DNA of 24,675 bases from a virus. Made by a program: the position numbers and the translations under genes. How positions within the stretch are numbered: position 1 is the stretch's first letter; every line of letters starts with the position of its first letter. The notes beneath the pieces are model-generated. The model was not told where the DNA came from and searched no databases. It saw nothing but the letters and a program-made list of their open reading frames with translations. Positions 5,711-13,643 of the stretch are shown piece by piece. The stretch covers positions 1-24,675 of the IMG/VR virus record IMGVR_UViG_3300049810_001172. One strand, given 5' to 3'.

Positions 5711-8206
5711 ATATACCAAAACATTTATTACGACAGAAAGAAAGCAAAGGTTCATATTTGGGATGATGAGCTTGGGTATTATACACTTCCTTATAAAAGA
5801 TATGCATATGTAAGAGATAGAGCTGGAACTCATATATCTTTATATGGAGACAAGTTAAGAAAAGTTTTTAAGTTTGATAATGAGACTCCGAATTTATTTG
5901 AATCAGACGTTCCGCCTGAAACGAGAGTTTTGGTTGACCAATATACAGAGTCGGAAGAACTATCAAAAAATCATCGTATTATGATGATTGATATTGAGGT
6001 TGAAGTTACAGAAGGATTTCCAGAACCATCGGAAGCTAAAAATAAAATTACATCTATAGCTATACATGATTCAAAGGATGACATATACTATGCTTTTGCT
6101 TTAGATGAAAAAAGCCGATTGACATTAGAATCAAAGGATAATATAGTTATAAAAAGGTTTGATGATGAATTCAGCTTACTTCAATCATTCTTCCAAACGT
6201 ATTTACAGATTAAACCAACTATATTAACCGGTTGGAATATGGATTCATTTGATATGCCTTACCTATATAATAGAGCTTGTAAAGTTGTTGGTAGTAATGT
6301 TGCTGATATGCTGTCTCCGATTCAAGAGGTTCATTGGAATAAACATAGAGGTAGATATCTATTCGCTGGTGTTAGTTGTTTAGATTACTTAGGTTTATAT
6401 AAGCTATTTACTTACACTCAGCTATCATCTTACAGATTAGATGCTGTTGCTGAATTTGAATTAGGTGAGAATAAGATAGAATATAGCGGAACATTGACAG
6501 ATTTATATGAAAATGATTTAAACAAATACATAGAATATAACATTCATGATGTCAGGTTGGTAAAGAGAATGCATGACAAATTAGACTTTATCGATATGGC
6601 TAGAGGTGTATGTCATGTAGGTCATGTTCCTTATGAGGATGTATTCTTTTCTTCTCGATACTTAGAAGGTGCTATTTTAGTTTATCTAAAAAACTTAGGT
6701 ATAGTTGCACCAAACAAACCAACAAGACCAAAAATGGATAGTGATGAAAAGTTTATTGGTGCTTATGTTCAGCCGCCACAAAGAGGAAAGCATGATTGGG
6801 TATTTGATTTAGATATTACATCTATGTATCCATCTGTTATTATGTCTTTAAATATATCACCTGAAACTAAGATGGGTAAGTTGAATGGATGGGATGCAGA
6901 AGAGTTTATGAGAGGAACGAAAAAAACCTACACTCTTATATCAGGCGAAAAAGAGATGGGTAAACTTACAGAAACAGAACTAAAAGATTTCTTTGAGAAT
7001 AACAAAGTTTCAGTATCTTCTAATGGTGTTCTATATCGTAGTGATAAGAAAGGATTGATTCCAGCCCTATTAGAAAAGTGGTTCGATACTCGTGTGGAGT
7101 ATAGAAAGTTGATGAAGAAGTTTGGTGATGCTGGTGATAATGAAAAATATACATATTTCAAAAGTCGCCAGTTGATTCAGAAGGTGGTGCTAAACTCTCT
7201 CTATGGTGTATTGGGTTTACCTGTATTTCGTTTCTATGACTTAGATAATGCTGAGGCTACAACACTTACAGGTCAAGAACTAATTAAATTTACCAAAAAG
7301 CTAGGTAATCATTTTTACAACAAAGAGCTTGGAGATGATAAGGACTATTGTATCTATATCGATACAGATTCAGTATTCTATTCAGCGCTTCCGTTAGTTA
7401 AGAAGAGATTTCCTACTATGGACTTCGATAGTGAGACTATGATGAGTAAGAGGATATTAGATGTTGCTGATGAAATGCAAGCATTTCTAAACAAATCATA
7501 CGATTACTTTGCTAAGAGATTTCTAAACTTAGACATTCACAGATTTGAAATAAAGCAGGAGTTGATAGCTAAATCAGGTTTGTTCATTGTGAAGAAAAGA
7601 TATGGTATGAAGATTATCAATGACAATGGAGTAAAGGTAAACAAACTGCATGTAAAAGGTTTGGACTTAGTTCGCAGTAACTTTCCAAAGGCTATGGGCG
7701 AGTTGTTGAAAAGTGTATTGGAAGATATTCTGGCTACTGTTCCAAAGGATAAGATAGATGAGAGGATTATAAACTTTAAAGAGTCTATGAAACTATTAAA
7801 CTTTGATAGGATAGCTATGCCGACAGGTGTAAAAAATCTAAAGAAGTATTCAGATGGTAAGAAGGGTAAGTTTACAAATTTTGCTAAGGGTTCGCCTGCG
7901 CACGTTAAAGCTGCTATAACCTATAATGATTTGATTAGTTATTTTGGATTGACTAAAAGGTATGAAAAGATAACTTCATCAGAAAAGATAAGATGGGTTT
8001 ATCTTAGACAAAATGAATTGGGATTGGATTCTTGTGGGTATAAAGGTTATGAAGATCCACCACAAATAATAGATTTTATTAAAAAGCATATTGATTATAA
8101 AAAGATGTATGCTCAGATGTTAGAGAAAAAAATTATGATGTTTTATGAAACTCTAAAATGGGATGAGCCGGTAAATAAAAAAACATCAATGGAAAGATTT
8201 TTTTGA
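5711..8206 (+). CDS. 43: Family-B replicative DNA polymerase (T4 gp43-like), apparent ATA start
   Basis: 831 residues if begun at ATA 5711. It copies phage DNA with 3'-5' proofreading, held by the clamp encoded next. Exonuclease motifs: DIE (D94, E96), GWNMDSFD (about N176-D181), YNIHD (about 276-280). Polymerase motifs: A, DITSMYPS (about 368-375); B, KVVLNSLYG (491-499); C, IDTDS with D551 and D553. NISPET also matches T4 gp43. Start: the first ATG/GTG/TTG-type codon in frame is TTG 5930, but the 73 codons before it read like a genuine N-terminus (YQNIYYDRKKAKVHIWDDE and onward to ETRVLV) and run straight into the exonuclease domain. The frame is open only from 5696 (stop TAA at 5693-5695) and contains no canonical start before 5930. 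GGAG at 5701-5704 is correctly spaced for ATA 5711. Product very sure, start uncertain. Confidence 0.93.
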   Translation: MYQNIYYDRKKAKVHIWDDELGYYTLPYKRYAYVRDRAGTHISLYGDKLRKVFKFDNETPNLFESDVPPETRVLVDQYTESEELSKNHRIMMIDIEVEVTEGFPEPSEAKNKITSIAIHDSKDDIYYAFALDEKSRLTLESKDNIVIKRFDDEFSLLQSFFQTYLQIKPTILTGWNMDSFDMPYLYNRACKVVGSNVADMLSPIQEVHWNKHRGRYLFAGVSCLDYLGLYKLFTYTQLSSYRLDAVAEFELGENKIEYSGTLTDLYENDLNKYIEYNIHDVRLVKRMHDKLDFIDMARGVCHVGHVPYEDVFFSSRYLEGAILVYLKNLGIVAPNKPTRPKMDSDEKFIGAYVQPPQRGKHDWVFDLDITSMYPSVIMSLNISPETKMGKLNGWDAEEFMRGTKKTYTLISGEKEMGKLTETELKDFFENNKVSVSSNGVLYRSDKKGLIPALLEKWFDTRVEYRKLMKKFGDAGDNEKYTYFKSRQLIQKVVLNSLYGVLGLPVFRFYDLDNAEATTLTGQELIKFTKKLGNHFYNKELGDDKDYCIYIDTDSVFYSALPLVKKRFPTMDFDSETMMSKRILDVADEMQAFLNKSYDYFAKRFLNLDIHRFEIKQELIAKSGLFIVKKRYGMKIINDNGVKVNKLHVKGLDLVRSNFPKAMGELLKSVLEDILATVPKDKIDERIINFKESMKLLNFDRIAMPTGVKNLKKYSDGKKGKFTNFAKGSPAHVKAAITYNDLISYFGLTKRYEKITSSEKIRWVYLRQNELGLDSCGYKGYEDPPQIIDFIKKHIDYKKMYAQMLEKKIMMFYETLKWDEPVNKKTSMERFF

Positions 8207-8225
8207 TTTTGAGAATAATCGTAGA

Positions 8226-8256
8226 TATATATGTATATACTACTTAACATAAGGAG
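8226..8256 (+). promoter_or_regulatory. AT-rich gap with possible -10 element and strong RBS before the clamp gene
   Basis: The 59-base gap holds alternating TATATATGTATATACT, with TATACT at 8236-8241 as a -10-like hexamer but no well-spaced -35 box, then AAGGAG at 8251-8256, nine bases before the clamp ATG. The 14457-14494 gap contains a similar AT alternation before a strong SD, so this may be a phage-specific promoter class. The evidence is weak. Confidence 0.25.
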
Positions 8257-8265
8257 AATGGTTAT

Positions 8266-8982
8266 ATGAATAAACATTCATTAAATAGGTTTATTGACAA
8301 ATACTATTTAGGTGGGAACTGCTCGTCAGTTGTGCTTAAAAGTGATGGAGATAAATTAACTACACGTTTTATCACAGGCGATAAGAATTTGCTTGGTGAA
8401 CTAACAATGACAGATTGGAAATTTGACTCAGCTGAGTTAGGTGTTTACAATACAGAACAATTAGTAAAGCTACTTTCAGTTATGTCTGAAAATATCTCAA
8501 TGGACTTAACAAAGGCTGGAGATAAAGTTGTTTCTCTAAAGATATCAGATAGTGCATCAGATGTAAACTATATGCTTTCTGATTTATCAGTTATAAATAC
8601 TCCACCAAAACTAAAACAAATACCTGAATTTGAAGTAAAGATTAAGGTTGATAGATCTTTTATGTCAAAGTTTGTTGCCGGTAAAGGTGCTCTAGCTGAT
8701 ACTGATAATTTTACAGTATTAACTGATGATGATGGCGTTAAAGTTGTAATTGGTTATGCAGAAATTAATACCAATCGTGTTACACTTCCTGTAGAAACAG
8801 AATCTTATGATAAAATTGATTATGTTTCTTTCAATGCTAACCTATTCAGAGATGTTTTGGTTGCTAATAAAGAATGTGAAAGTGCAACATTAGAGGTTAG
8901 TTCTGGCGGATTGGCTCGTATCAATTTTAAGATTGATGAATACGATGCTACTTACTATTTGGTTGCTGAACAAGACGTATAA
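8266..8982 (+). CDS. 45: DNA polymerase sliding clamp (T4 gp45-like)
   Basis: 238 residues against 228 in T4 gp45. The protein forms a trimeric ring that tethers the polymerase to DNA; in T4 it also activates late transcription. It has the expected beta-rich, acidic two-domain layout, with an N-terminal segment containing ELTMTDWKFDSAELGVYNTEQLVKLLS cut by short strands and a central proline-rich linker (INTPPKLKQIPEF) before the second domain. Sequence identity to T4 gp45 is low, as is usual for distant members; position between polymerase and clamp-loader genes supports the call. ATG 8266 follows AAGGAG at 8251-8256. The stop overlaps the next start as TAATG, so the two are probably translationally coupled. 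Confidence 0.82.
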   Translation: MNKHSLNRFIDKYYLGGNCSSVVLKSDGDKLTTRFITGDKNLLGELTMTDWKFDSAELGVYNTEQLVKLLSVMSENISMDLTKAGDKVVSLKISDSASDVNYMLSDLSVINTPPKLKQIPEFEVKIKVDRSFMSKFVAGKGALADTDNFTVLTDDDGVKVVIGYAEINTNRVTLPVETESYDKIDYVSFNANLFRDVLVANKECESATLEVSSGGLARINFKIDEYDATYYLVAEQDV

Positions 8983-9746
8983 TGGAAGAGTATGTAGATA
9001 AGTCTAGAGTTTCTGTTCGTCCAATATATAAACCATTGGCTCGTGATATAATAGAGAAAAACCACTATAGTGGTAGGCTTTCTTCTTGTAGGTATCCGCT
9101 TGGAATTTTTTATCAAACCGATAATGAACATAAATTCTTTGCGGAACCTGAAGAGAAATTAATTGGAGTCGCTTGTTATGGGTTTCCTGTTGGTAGAAGA
9201 GTTTTAGGTTCTATCTTCTCAGAAGAAATCTTAGAGAATAGAAACATATTAGAACTTACGAGACTCTTTATATTTGATGGTTATGGTAAGAACATTGAGT
9301 CTTTGGCATTAGGTCTTACATTCAAATGGATGAAAGAGAATGCTAAAAGCATTAAGGTTCTGATATCATATGCTGATCCTGAACAATCACATGATGGTGC
9401 TATCTATCAAGCTACAAATTGGATATACCAAGGTTGTGGTGATTTTCAGCTAGCACCAACATACTCTCTCAGACTTACAGAAGATGGAGAGTGGATGCAT
9501 AGTCGTAGTGTGTATTCAAAGTTCGGTTCAGCTGCACCTGAAAAGATGAAGAAGGCTATAGGTCATACATTTTGGTTGAAGAAGGAAGCTAGCAAACATA
9601 GATACATATACTTCTTAGGTAACAAAAAAGAGAATAGGAAATTTCATAGCGTGATGAAACATCCACAAATGAAGTATCCTAAAAACTATAAACACGATAT
9701 TGAAATAAGAAAAGTAGAGGTTGAGGACGATAAATGGAAACAGTAA
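8982..9746 (+). CDS. Mom-like DNA-modification protein (GNAT-related), copy 1
   Basis: 254 residues. Resembles phage Mu Mom, which converts adenines in phage DNA to a methylcarbamoyl/acetamido form and blocks many restriction enzymes. Motifs shared with the second copy at 11586: EKNHYS (25-30), ELTRL (91-95), SYADPEQSHDGAIYQATN (129-146), MHSRS (172-176) and a closing RYIYFLGNK block. The helix between ELTRL and SYAD, carrying LALGLTFKWMKEN, fits the cofactor-binding part of a GNAT fold. The gene starts at the stop of the clamp gene (TAATG) and overlaps the clamp-loader ATPase gene by 13 bases, so it is embedded in the replisome operon. The C-terminus from about 205 is basic and may contact DNA. 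The family call rests on remembered motif patterns; the exact chemistry is unknown. Confidence 0.72.
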   Translation: MEEYVDKSRVSVRPIYKPLARDIIEKNHYSGRLSSCRYPLGIFYQTDNEHKFFAEPEEKLIGVACYGFPVGRRVLGSIFSEEILENRNILELTRLFIFDGYGKNIESLALGLTFKWMKENAKSIKVLISYADPEQSHDGAIYQATNWIYQGCGDFQLAPTYSLRLTEDGEWMHSRSVYSKFGSAAPEKMKKAIGHTFWLKKEASKHRYIYFLGNKKENRKFHSVMKHPQMKYPKNYKHDIEIRKVEVEDDKWKQ

Positions 9747-10672
9747 ACAATACACTTTGGGTTGAGAAGTATCGCCCGAATGAATTAGATTCTTACATAG
9801 GTAATGATCACTTAAAGAAAAAGATAGCAGTTTATTTAAAGAGTGGGGATTTACCTCATCTACTATTGTATGGTAGAGCTGGAACAGGTAAAACTACATT
9901 GGCTAAACTATTGGTTAATAATATAGAATGTGACCATATGTATATAAACGCTTCTGATGAAAATAGTGTAGATACAGTCCGTAATAAGGTTCGTGGATTC
10001 GCTTCCACTATCGGATTTAAAGATATGAAGGTGGTTATATTAGATGAGTGTGATTACATTACACCTAATGCACAAGCCGCTCTTCGTAACCTTATGGAAA
10101 CTTTCTCAAAACATACGAGGTTTATACTAACCTGTAACTATGTAGAGAGAATTATCGATCCAATACAGAGTCGTTGCCAACCATTTCAGATAGTTCCGCC
10201 ATCGAGAAAAGAGGTTGCTGTTCATCTAAATAATATTCTTAAAGAAGAAGAGGTTGATTTTAAGATGGATGATGTAGCTACATTAGTCAACGGTGGATAT
10301 CCTGATATTCGTAGAGTTATTAACTTTGCACAGCGTCAGATAGTCGATGGTAAGTTGGCTATCGAACAGGATAATTTATTGGCTATTGATTTGAATATCA
10401 ATGTGTTTTGTTCTCAATTAGTAAATGTATTAAAGACTCAGAATAAGAAAGATGCTTTTGTAACCGTAAGAAAAATGTTGGCTGATAATCAAATGTCAGA
10501 TTTTGCTGAACTATTTCGTTTACTGTATGATGAAGTTGATGATTATGGTAGAGGACATATTGCAGAGTGTATCTTAACTATTGCTAAGTATCAAGCATCA
10601 GATGCGCAAGTTGTTGATAAAGAAATCAATGCTATGGCTATGATAATTGAAATGTTGAATATATTAAAATAG
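9734..10672 (+). CDS. 44: Clamp loader ATPase subunit (T4 gp44-like, RFC-type AAA+)
   Basis: 312 residues against 319 in T4 gp44. Together with gp62 it opens the sliding clamp and loads it on primed DNA using ATP. Motifs in order: WVEKYRP (9-15), as in RFC small subunits; Walker A GRAGTGKT (47-54); Walker B VILDECD (101-107; the residue after DE is Cys rather than the common Ala); sensor 1 FILTCN (130-135); SRC arginine-finger motif S146-R147-C148; sensor 2 region around GYPDIRRVIN. The C-terminal collar helices (about 225-312) are present. The gene overlaps the end of the Mom-like gene by 13 bases and is followed 8 bases later by a small gene with GGAG before its start. Confidence 0.95.
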   Translation: METVNNTLWVEKYRPNELDSYIGNDHLKKKIAVYLKSGDLPHLLLYGRAGTGKTTLAKLLVNNIECDHMYINASDENSVDTVRNKVRGFASTIGFKDMKVVILDECDYITPNAQAALRNLMETFSKHTRFILTCNYVERIIDPIQSRCQPFQIVPPSRKEVAVHLNNILKEEEVDFKMDDVATLVNGGYPDIRRVINFAQRQIVDGKLAIEQDNLLAIDLNINVFCSQLVNVLKTQNKKDAFVTVRKMLADNQMSDFAELFRLLYDEVDDYGRGHIAECILTIAKYQASDAQVVDKEINAMAMIIEMLNILK

Positions 10673-10680
10673 GAGTTATT

Positions 10681-10896
10681 ATGTATTATGAAGTAGCAGT
10701 TGTATTTACAGAAGAAATACAAACAAAGAATGGTGTAAGAGAAAAAAAAGTTACTAAGAATTATTTAGTAGAATGTTTTGCTGTTACAGCAGCTGAAGCT
10801 AAAATTTCAGAGTATCTTAAAGATAGTCCTTACGGGTGGGAAGTTAAAGCTGTTAAGCAATCTAAAATATTAGATGTTATCTTAGAGAGCAACTAA
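10681..10896 (+). CDS. Small DUF4494-like protein
   Basis: 71 residues. The pattern MYYEVAVVF, then a charged turn, KKVTKNYLVECFAVTAAEA and a C-terminal VKAVKQSKILDVI agrees with DUF4494, a small beta-alpha-beta family common in Bacteroidota and their phages (the typical form has YEV, a VTEPYLVDALSFTEAEARI stretch and DIKR). Its function is unknown. AGGAG (10672-10676) precedes ATG 10681. The stop overlaps the next ATG as TAATG. The call rests on remembered family pattern; its link to Bacteroidota is one clue to the host. Confidence 0.6.
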   Translation: MYYEVAVVFTEEIQTKNGVREKKVTKNYLVECFAVTAAEAKISEYLKDSPYGWEVKAVKQSKILDVILESN

Positions 10897-11129
10897 TGAA
10901 TATGAAAGCACAAAAACCTTTAACAAAGCCAAAGCAACAAATTGATTTATCTGAGACAGAAAGTATAAAGTGTGAAGAGTGTGGTAATTACTCTTTTATA
11001 CAGACTTACTTCTTAAAAAGAATATCACCTCTACTATCTCCTACAGGCGAAGAGGCTATAGTTCCTATTCAGGTATTTAGTTGTGGGAATTGTGGCGCTG
11101 TTCCGAAGAAGATGATGCCTGATGGCTAA
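10896..11129 (+). CDS. Small zinc-ribbon protein
   Basis: 77 residues with two CXXC knuckles, C26-X2-C29 (KCEECGN) and C63-X2-C66 (SCGNCG), separated by a 33-residue beta-rich arm: a zinc ribbon. Similar short zinc-ribbon proteins lie next to clamp-loader genes in marine T4-like phages, but no function is established to my knowledge. The N-terminal 20 residues are basic and proline-rich. It starts at the previous stop (TAATG) and overlaps gp62 by 8 bases, so it is made with the clamp loader. Candidate roles are nucleic-acid binding or a replisome accessory role. Confidence 0.65.
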   Translation: MNMKAQKPLTKPKQQIDLSETESIKCEECGNYSFIQTYFLKRISPLLSPTGEEAIVPIQVFSCGNCGAVPKKMMPDG

Positions 11130-11586
11130 ACCTAAAGGAATAAAAAAGAAAAGTTTATTTGACCATATTCAAGCAGTAACATCTCAACAAAGTCCTAATT
11201 ATTGGGAAGAGATATCTGATGATGATAAAAAGTCGTGGTCAAATTTTATGGTTAATAGGTTTCTTTCAATGAAGCCTGAATGGATAGATCTTGTAAATGA
11301 GGTTCAAAAATATCCATTGAAACCAAAAGAGTTATACAAAGTATACGCAGATATTTTACCAAAGAAAAAACAATGGTTAAAATATATAAAAGGAGATAAA
11401 CAAATGAAACATCCAAAATGGTTATATGAAATTGTAGCTAAACATTTACAATGTAGTATAAGAGAGGCTAGTGATGCCGTAGAGATGTATGAAATATCAG
11501 CCGGTGGACAAGCAGAGTTAGCTGATATATTAGGAAAGTATGGAGTTGAACAGAAAGAAATCCGGAAGCTCGGTCTTATTAGTTAA
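11122..11586 (+). CDS. 62: Clamp loader small subunit (T4 gp62-like)
   Basis: 154 residues, slightly shorter than T4 gp62 (187). It is the non-ATPase partner that completes the clamp-loader pentamer with four gp44 subunits. SLFDHIQAVTSQQSPNYWEE, KKSWSNFMVNRFLSM, LVNEVQKYPL and LPKKKQWLKYIKG match the marine T4-like gp62 pattern, and SNFMVNRFLSM corresponds to the SKFMVENALS region of T4. The C-terminal half is helical (IVAKHLQCSIREASDAVEMY) and ends in EIRKLGL. Position downstream of gp44 supports the assignment. Unlike in T4, two small genes separate 44 and 62. The stop overlaps the second Mom-like gene as TAATG. Confidence 0.8.
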   Translation: MAKPKGIKKKSLFDHIQAVTSQQSPNYWEEISDDDKKSWSNFMVNRFLSMKPEWIDLVNEVQKYPLKPKELYKVYADILPKKKQWLKYIKGDKQMKHPKWLYEIVAKHLQCSIREASDAVEMYEISAGGQAELADILGKYGVEQKEIRKLGLIS

Positions 11587-12224
11587 TGTCAATAAACTTT
11601 ACAATAGAAGAAATTCCTCGTAAAGCAGTTAAAAGTTTCATAGAAAAACATCACTACTCAAAAAGCGTAAATGGTATCCAAAGTTATTACCACTTCGGTT
11701 TATATACCGAAGGTAACTTTGGGTTACCTAAAATGATAGGTGCTATGTTATATGGAATACCATCTATGCCAGACACAGCGGCTAAATACAATCCTATAAA
11801 TCCTAAGAGGTGTATGGAGTTAAGAAGGTTATGCTGTATCGATGATACACCTAAGAATACAGAAAGTTACTTTATTGCACAGACTCTTAAATGGTTAAAA
11901 CAAAATACAGATATAGAGGTAGTTCTTTCTTTTGCTGACCAACATTATAATCATGCGGGCACTATCTATAAGGCTAGTAACTTTCATTATTTAGGAGAAA
12001 CTGCAAAGAGTAGGATATTAATGGTAGATGGAAAAGAAGTGCATAGTAGGTCTTTAAATCAAACTCAACGACCATATGGTAGAGAGTTGAAAAAAAGATA
12101 TGATGCAGGAGATGAAAATATATTTTTTGTTGCTAGAAAACCAAAGCATATTTATACATACTATTTGAATAAAAGAATTAAAAGACAAATAAAAAAGCTT
12201 GACTTATACAATAAAAATGTGTAA
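11586..12224 (+). CDS. Mom-like DNA-modification protein (GNAT-related), copy 2
   Basis: 212 residues, a diverged paralogue of the protein at 8982. The same motifs occur in the same order and spacing: EKHHYS (20-25), ELRRL (78-82), SFADQHYNHAGTIYKASN (115-132), VHSRS (152-156) and a terminal TYYLNK. It lacks the roughly 40-residue C-terminal extension of copy 1 and has a different loop after the first strand (NGIQSYYHFGLYTEGN). Two copies could recognise different sites or make different modifications, or one could regulate the other. The gene starts at the stop of gp62 (TAATG) and its end contains the promoter of the next gene. Catalysis is inferred from the family only. Confidence 0.7.
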   Translation: MSINFTIEEIPRKAVKSFIEKHHYSKSVNGIQSYYHFGLYTEGNFGLPKMIGAMLYGIPSMPDTAAKYNPINPKRCMELRRLCCIDDTPKNTESYFIAQTLKWLKQNTDIEVVLSFADQHYNHAGTIYKASNFHYLGETAKSRILMVDGKEVHSRSLNQTQRPYGRELKKRYDAGDENIFFVARKPKHIYTYYLNKRIKRQIKKLDLYNKNV

Positions 12225-12235
12225 ATTTAAACATA
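12199..12235 (+). promoter_or_regulatory. Promoter for the Nmad1-nuclease operon, embedded in the end of the Mom-like gene
   Basis: TTGACT (12199-12204), a 17-base spacer and TAAATT (12222-12227); read as Bacteroidota type it is TTG, 20 bases, TAAATTTA. The stop codon TAA of the previous gene lies within the -10 element. The following AAACATAGAAAA and GAGGATT (to 12248) repeat the polymerase leader; 26 of 28 bases agree with 5655-5682. Here GAGGA (12242-12246) is a normal Shine-Dalgarno site four bases before ATG 12251. Confidence 0.65.
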
Positions 12236-12250
12236 GAAAAAGAGGATTAT

Positions 12251-12643
12251 ATGAGTAATATAAAAGAATCAAAAACCAAATTAGAGTATACAGATGTAGC
12301 CATACATCCAATTGTAGAGCAGATGGAGAAAGAATGGCCTGAGATGACCAAAGAATTTCGTAGGTTACAAAAAGAACAATACGAATTATTTCTTAAAAAA
12401 CAACATGACTATGGTCCTGGTAATATTTCTGTAGGAACGCAACTACAGACAGAAGAAGAAGTTCATCTATCACTTACTGGTTTATGGTTTCGTATGAATG
12501 ATAAGATACAAAGGCTAAAGACTTTACTAATGAGTGGTAGGGATAATGCAGTGCAAGGTGAACCAATGGAAGATGCTTACTTAGATGTGAGTAACTATGG
12601 TATTATGGCTACTATTGTAAAGAATGGTAAGTGGGGTAAGTAA
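12251..12643 (+). CDS. DUF1599 / nucleotide-modification-associated domain 1 (Nmad1) protein
   Basis: 130 residues. EFRRLQKEQYELFLKKQHDY, GPGNIS, LTGLWFRMNDKIQRLKTLL, GEPMEDAYLDVSNYGIM and KNGKW match the DUF1599/Nmad1 pattern found in many phages: conserved HDYG, an Arg-rich KIxRLxxL helix and an acidic DAYxDxxNY helix. The domain was linked by comparative genomics to pathways that alter nucleotides or bases in phage DNA; its all-helical layout with acidic helices recalls MazG-like nucleotide hydrolases. A catalytic activity is not proven. It is the first gene of a unit with its own promoter and lies immediately after a Mom-like gene, fitting a role in DNA modification. It ends in TAATG with the next small gene. 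Confidence 0.7.
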   Translation: MSNIKESKTKLEYTDVAIHPIVEQMEKEWPEMTKEFRRLQKEQYELFLKKQHDYGPGNISVGTQLQTEEEVHLSLTGLWFRMNDKIQRLKTLLMSGRDNAVQGEPMEDAYLDVSNYGIMATIVKNGKWGK

Positions 12644-12777
12644 TGAGTTACAAGCCTAAATACAAATTAGAGGTAGAAGAAGGATATTATGAGAATGATA
12701 ATCTTTTACTTCTTTTTGCTCAAGTAATACTACATAGATTTTGGCATTTAATAAAGCACGGAAAGTGGACAGATTAA
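12643..12777 (+). CDS. 44-residue protein of unknown function
   Basis: The frame opens at the ATG of a TAATG junction with the Nmad1 gene and ends in another TAATG junction with the nuclease gene, so it fits the tiling of this operon exactly. The product begins MSYKPKYKLEVEEGYYENDN, then has a hydrophobic stretch LLLLFAQVIL and a basic, aromatic end (HRFWHLIKHGKWTD). The hydrophobic segment is short (about 10-12 residues) and more likely an amphipathic helix than a membrane span. I recognise no family. Confidence 0.55.
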   Translation: MSYKPKYKLEVEEGYYENDNLLLLFAQVILHRFWHLIKHGKWTD

Positions 12778-13643
12778 TGAAGAAAATAAGTTATAGTCAG
12801 TATTCAATGTGGGCTCAATGCCCTTATAGATGGAAGTTAGCATATGTAGAAGGTAAGCGCGAATTTACAGAATCGATACATACGCTCTTTGGAACATCAA
12901 TGCACGAAGTGATACAAACATTTCTAACTGTGATGTATGAGGATACAGCAAAAGCTGCTGACGCTTTACCATTAGAAGAGATGTTAAGAATTAGAATGAA
13001 ACGTAATTATGAAAATGCTATGTCAAAGAATGGTGGAGTTGAGTTTTGCACACAAGCAGATATGGTTGAGTTTTATGATCATGGGTTACTTATATTAGAC
13101 TTTATCAAAAAGAGAAGAGCTCAATACTTCAGTAAGAAAGGTTATGAACTTATCGGCATAGAAGTTCCACTTGATTATGACTTACCTAATGGTATTAAGT
13201 TTATAGGTTATTTGGATGTGGTTATAAGAGATACAGTTAGAGATGTAATCAAAATATATGATATCAAAACATCTACTATGGGCTGGAACAAATGGCAGAA
13301 GGCTGATAAATTGAAGAGTGACCAATTATTATTATACAAACAATTCTACTCAAAACAATTCAATCATCCGTTAGATAAGATAGAAGTTGAATACTTTATC
13401 GTGAAACGAAAGTTATACGAGAACTTAGACTTTCCACAAAAGAGAGTTCAGAAGTTTGTTCCTGCTAACGGTAAACCATCAATCAACCAGGTAACAAAAA
13501 GATTGTCAGAATTTATGGAAGAATGCTTTGATTCCGAAGGAGAATATAATATCGAACATACTTATAGTAAACAGGCATCTAAGAAAAATTGTAGATATTG
13601 TGATTTCAATCAAACAGAATTCTGTGATGAAGGAGTTAAATAA
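12777..13643 (+). CDS. PD-(D/E)XK nuclease, Cas4/RecB-like, probable Fe-S cluster
   Basis: 288 residues from ATG 12777, preferred over the in-frame TTG at 12741 because it forms a TAATG junction and gives the normal family N-terminus (ISYSQYSMWAQCPYRWKL). Nuclease motifs: GTSMHEVIQ (H43), IGYLDVVIRD (D147), IYDIKTS (D162, K164), and QLLLYKQF (Q183) as the motif IV Gln-Tyr helix. Four cysteines, C15 at the N-terminus and C272, C275, C283 at the C-terminus (CRYCDFNQTEFC), match the split cysteine arrangement that holds a 4Fe-4S cluster in AddB- and Cas4-type nucleases. It probably processes single-stranded or flap DNA in recombination or host DNA degradation. Its position after Nmad1 may reflect a recombination/repair role or a link to DNA modification; the sequence does not say which. 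Confidence 0.85.
   Translation: MKKISYSQYSMWAQCPYRWKLAYVEGKREFTESIHTLFGTSMHEVIQTFLTVMYEDTAKAADALPLEEMLRIRMKRNYENAMSKNGGVEFCTQADMVEFYDHGLLILDFIKKRRAQYFSKKGYELIGIEVPLDYDLPNGIKFIGYLDVVIRDTVRDVIKIYDIKTSTMGWNKWQKADKLKSDQLLLYKQFYSKQFNHPLDKIEVEYFIVKRKLYENLDFPQKRVQKFVPANGKPSINQVTKRLSEFMEECFDSEGEYNIEHTYSKQASKKNCRYCDFNQTEFCDEGVK

Noticed and set aside
5674-5766. 30-codon ORF (MRILYPITIG...) as a separate gene
   Set aside because: It has no ribosome-binding site and no recognisable product, and most of it overlaps the polymerase N-terminus in another frame. It is kept only as an alternative route to polymerase translation by frameshifting.
12741-12776. TTG 12741 as nuclease start, and TTG 13974 as SLOG-protein start
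   Set aside because: Both add residues that do not belong to the family, and ATG 12777 (TAATG junction) and ATG 14055 (AAAAGG upstream) are better placed.
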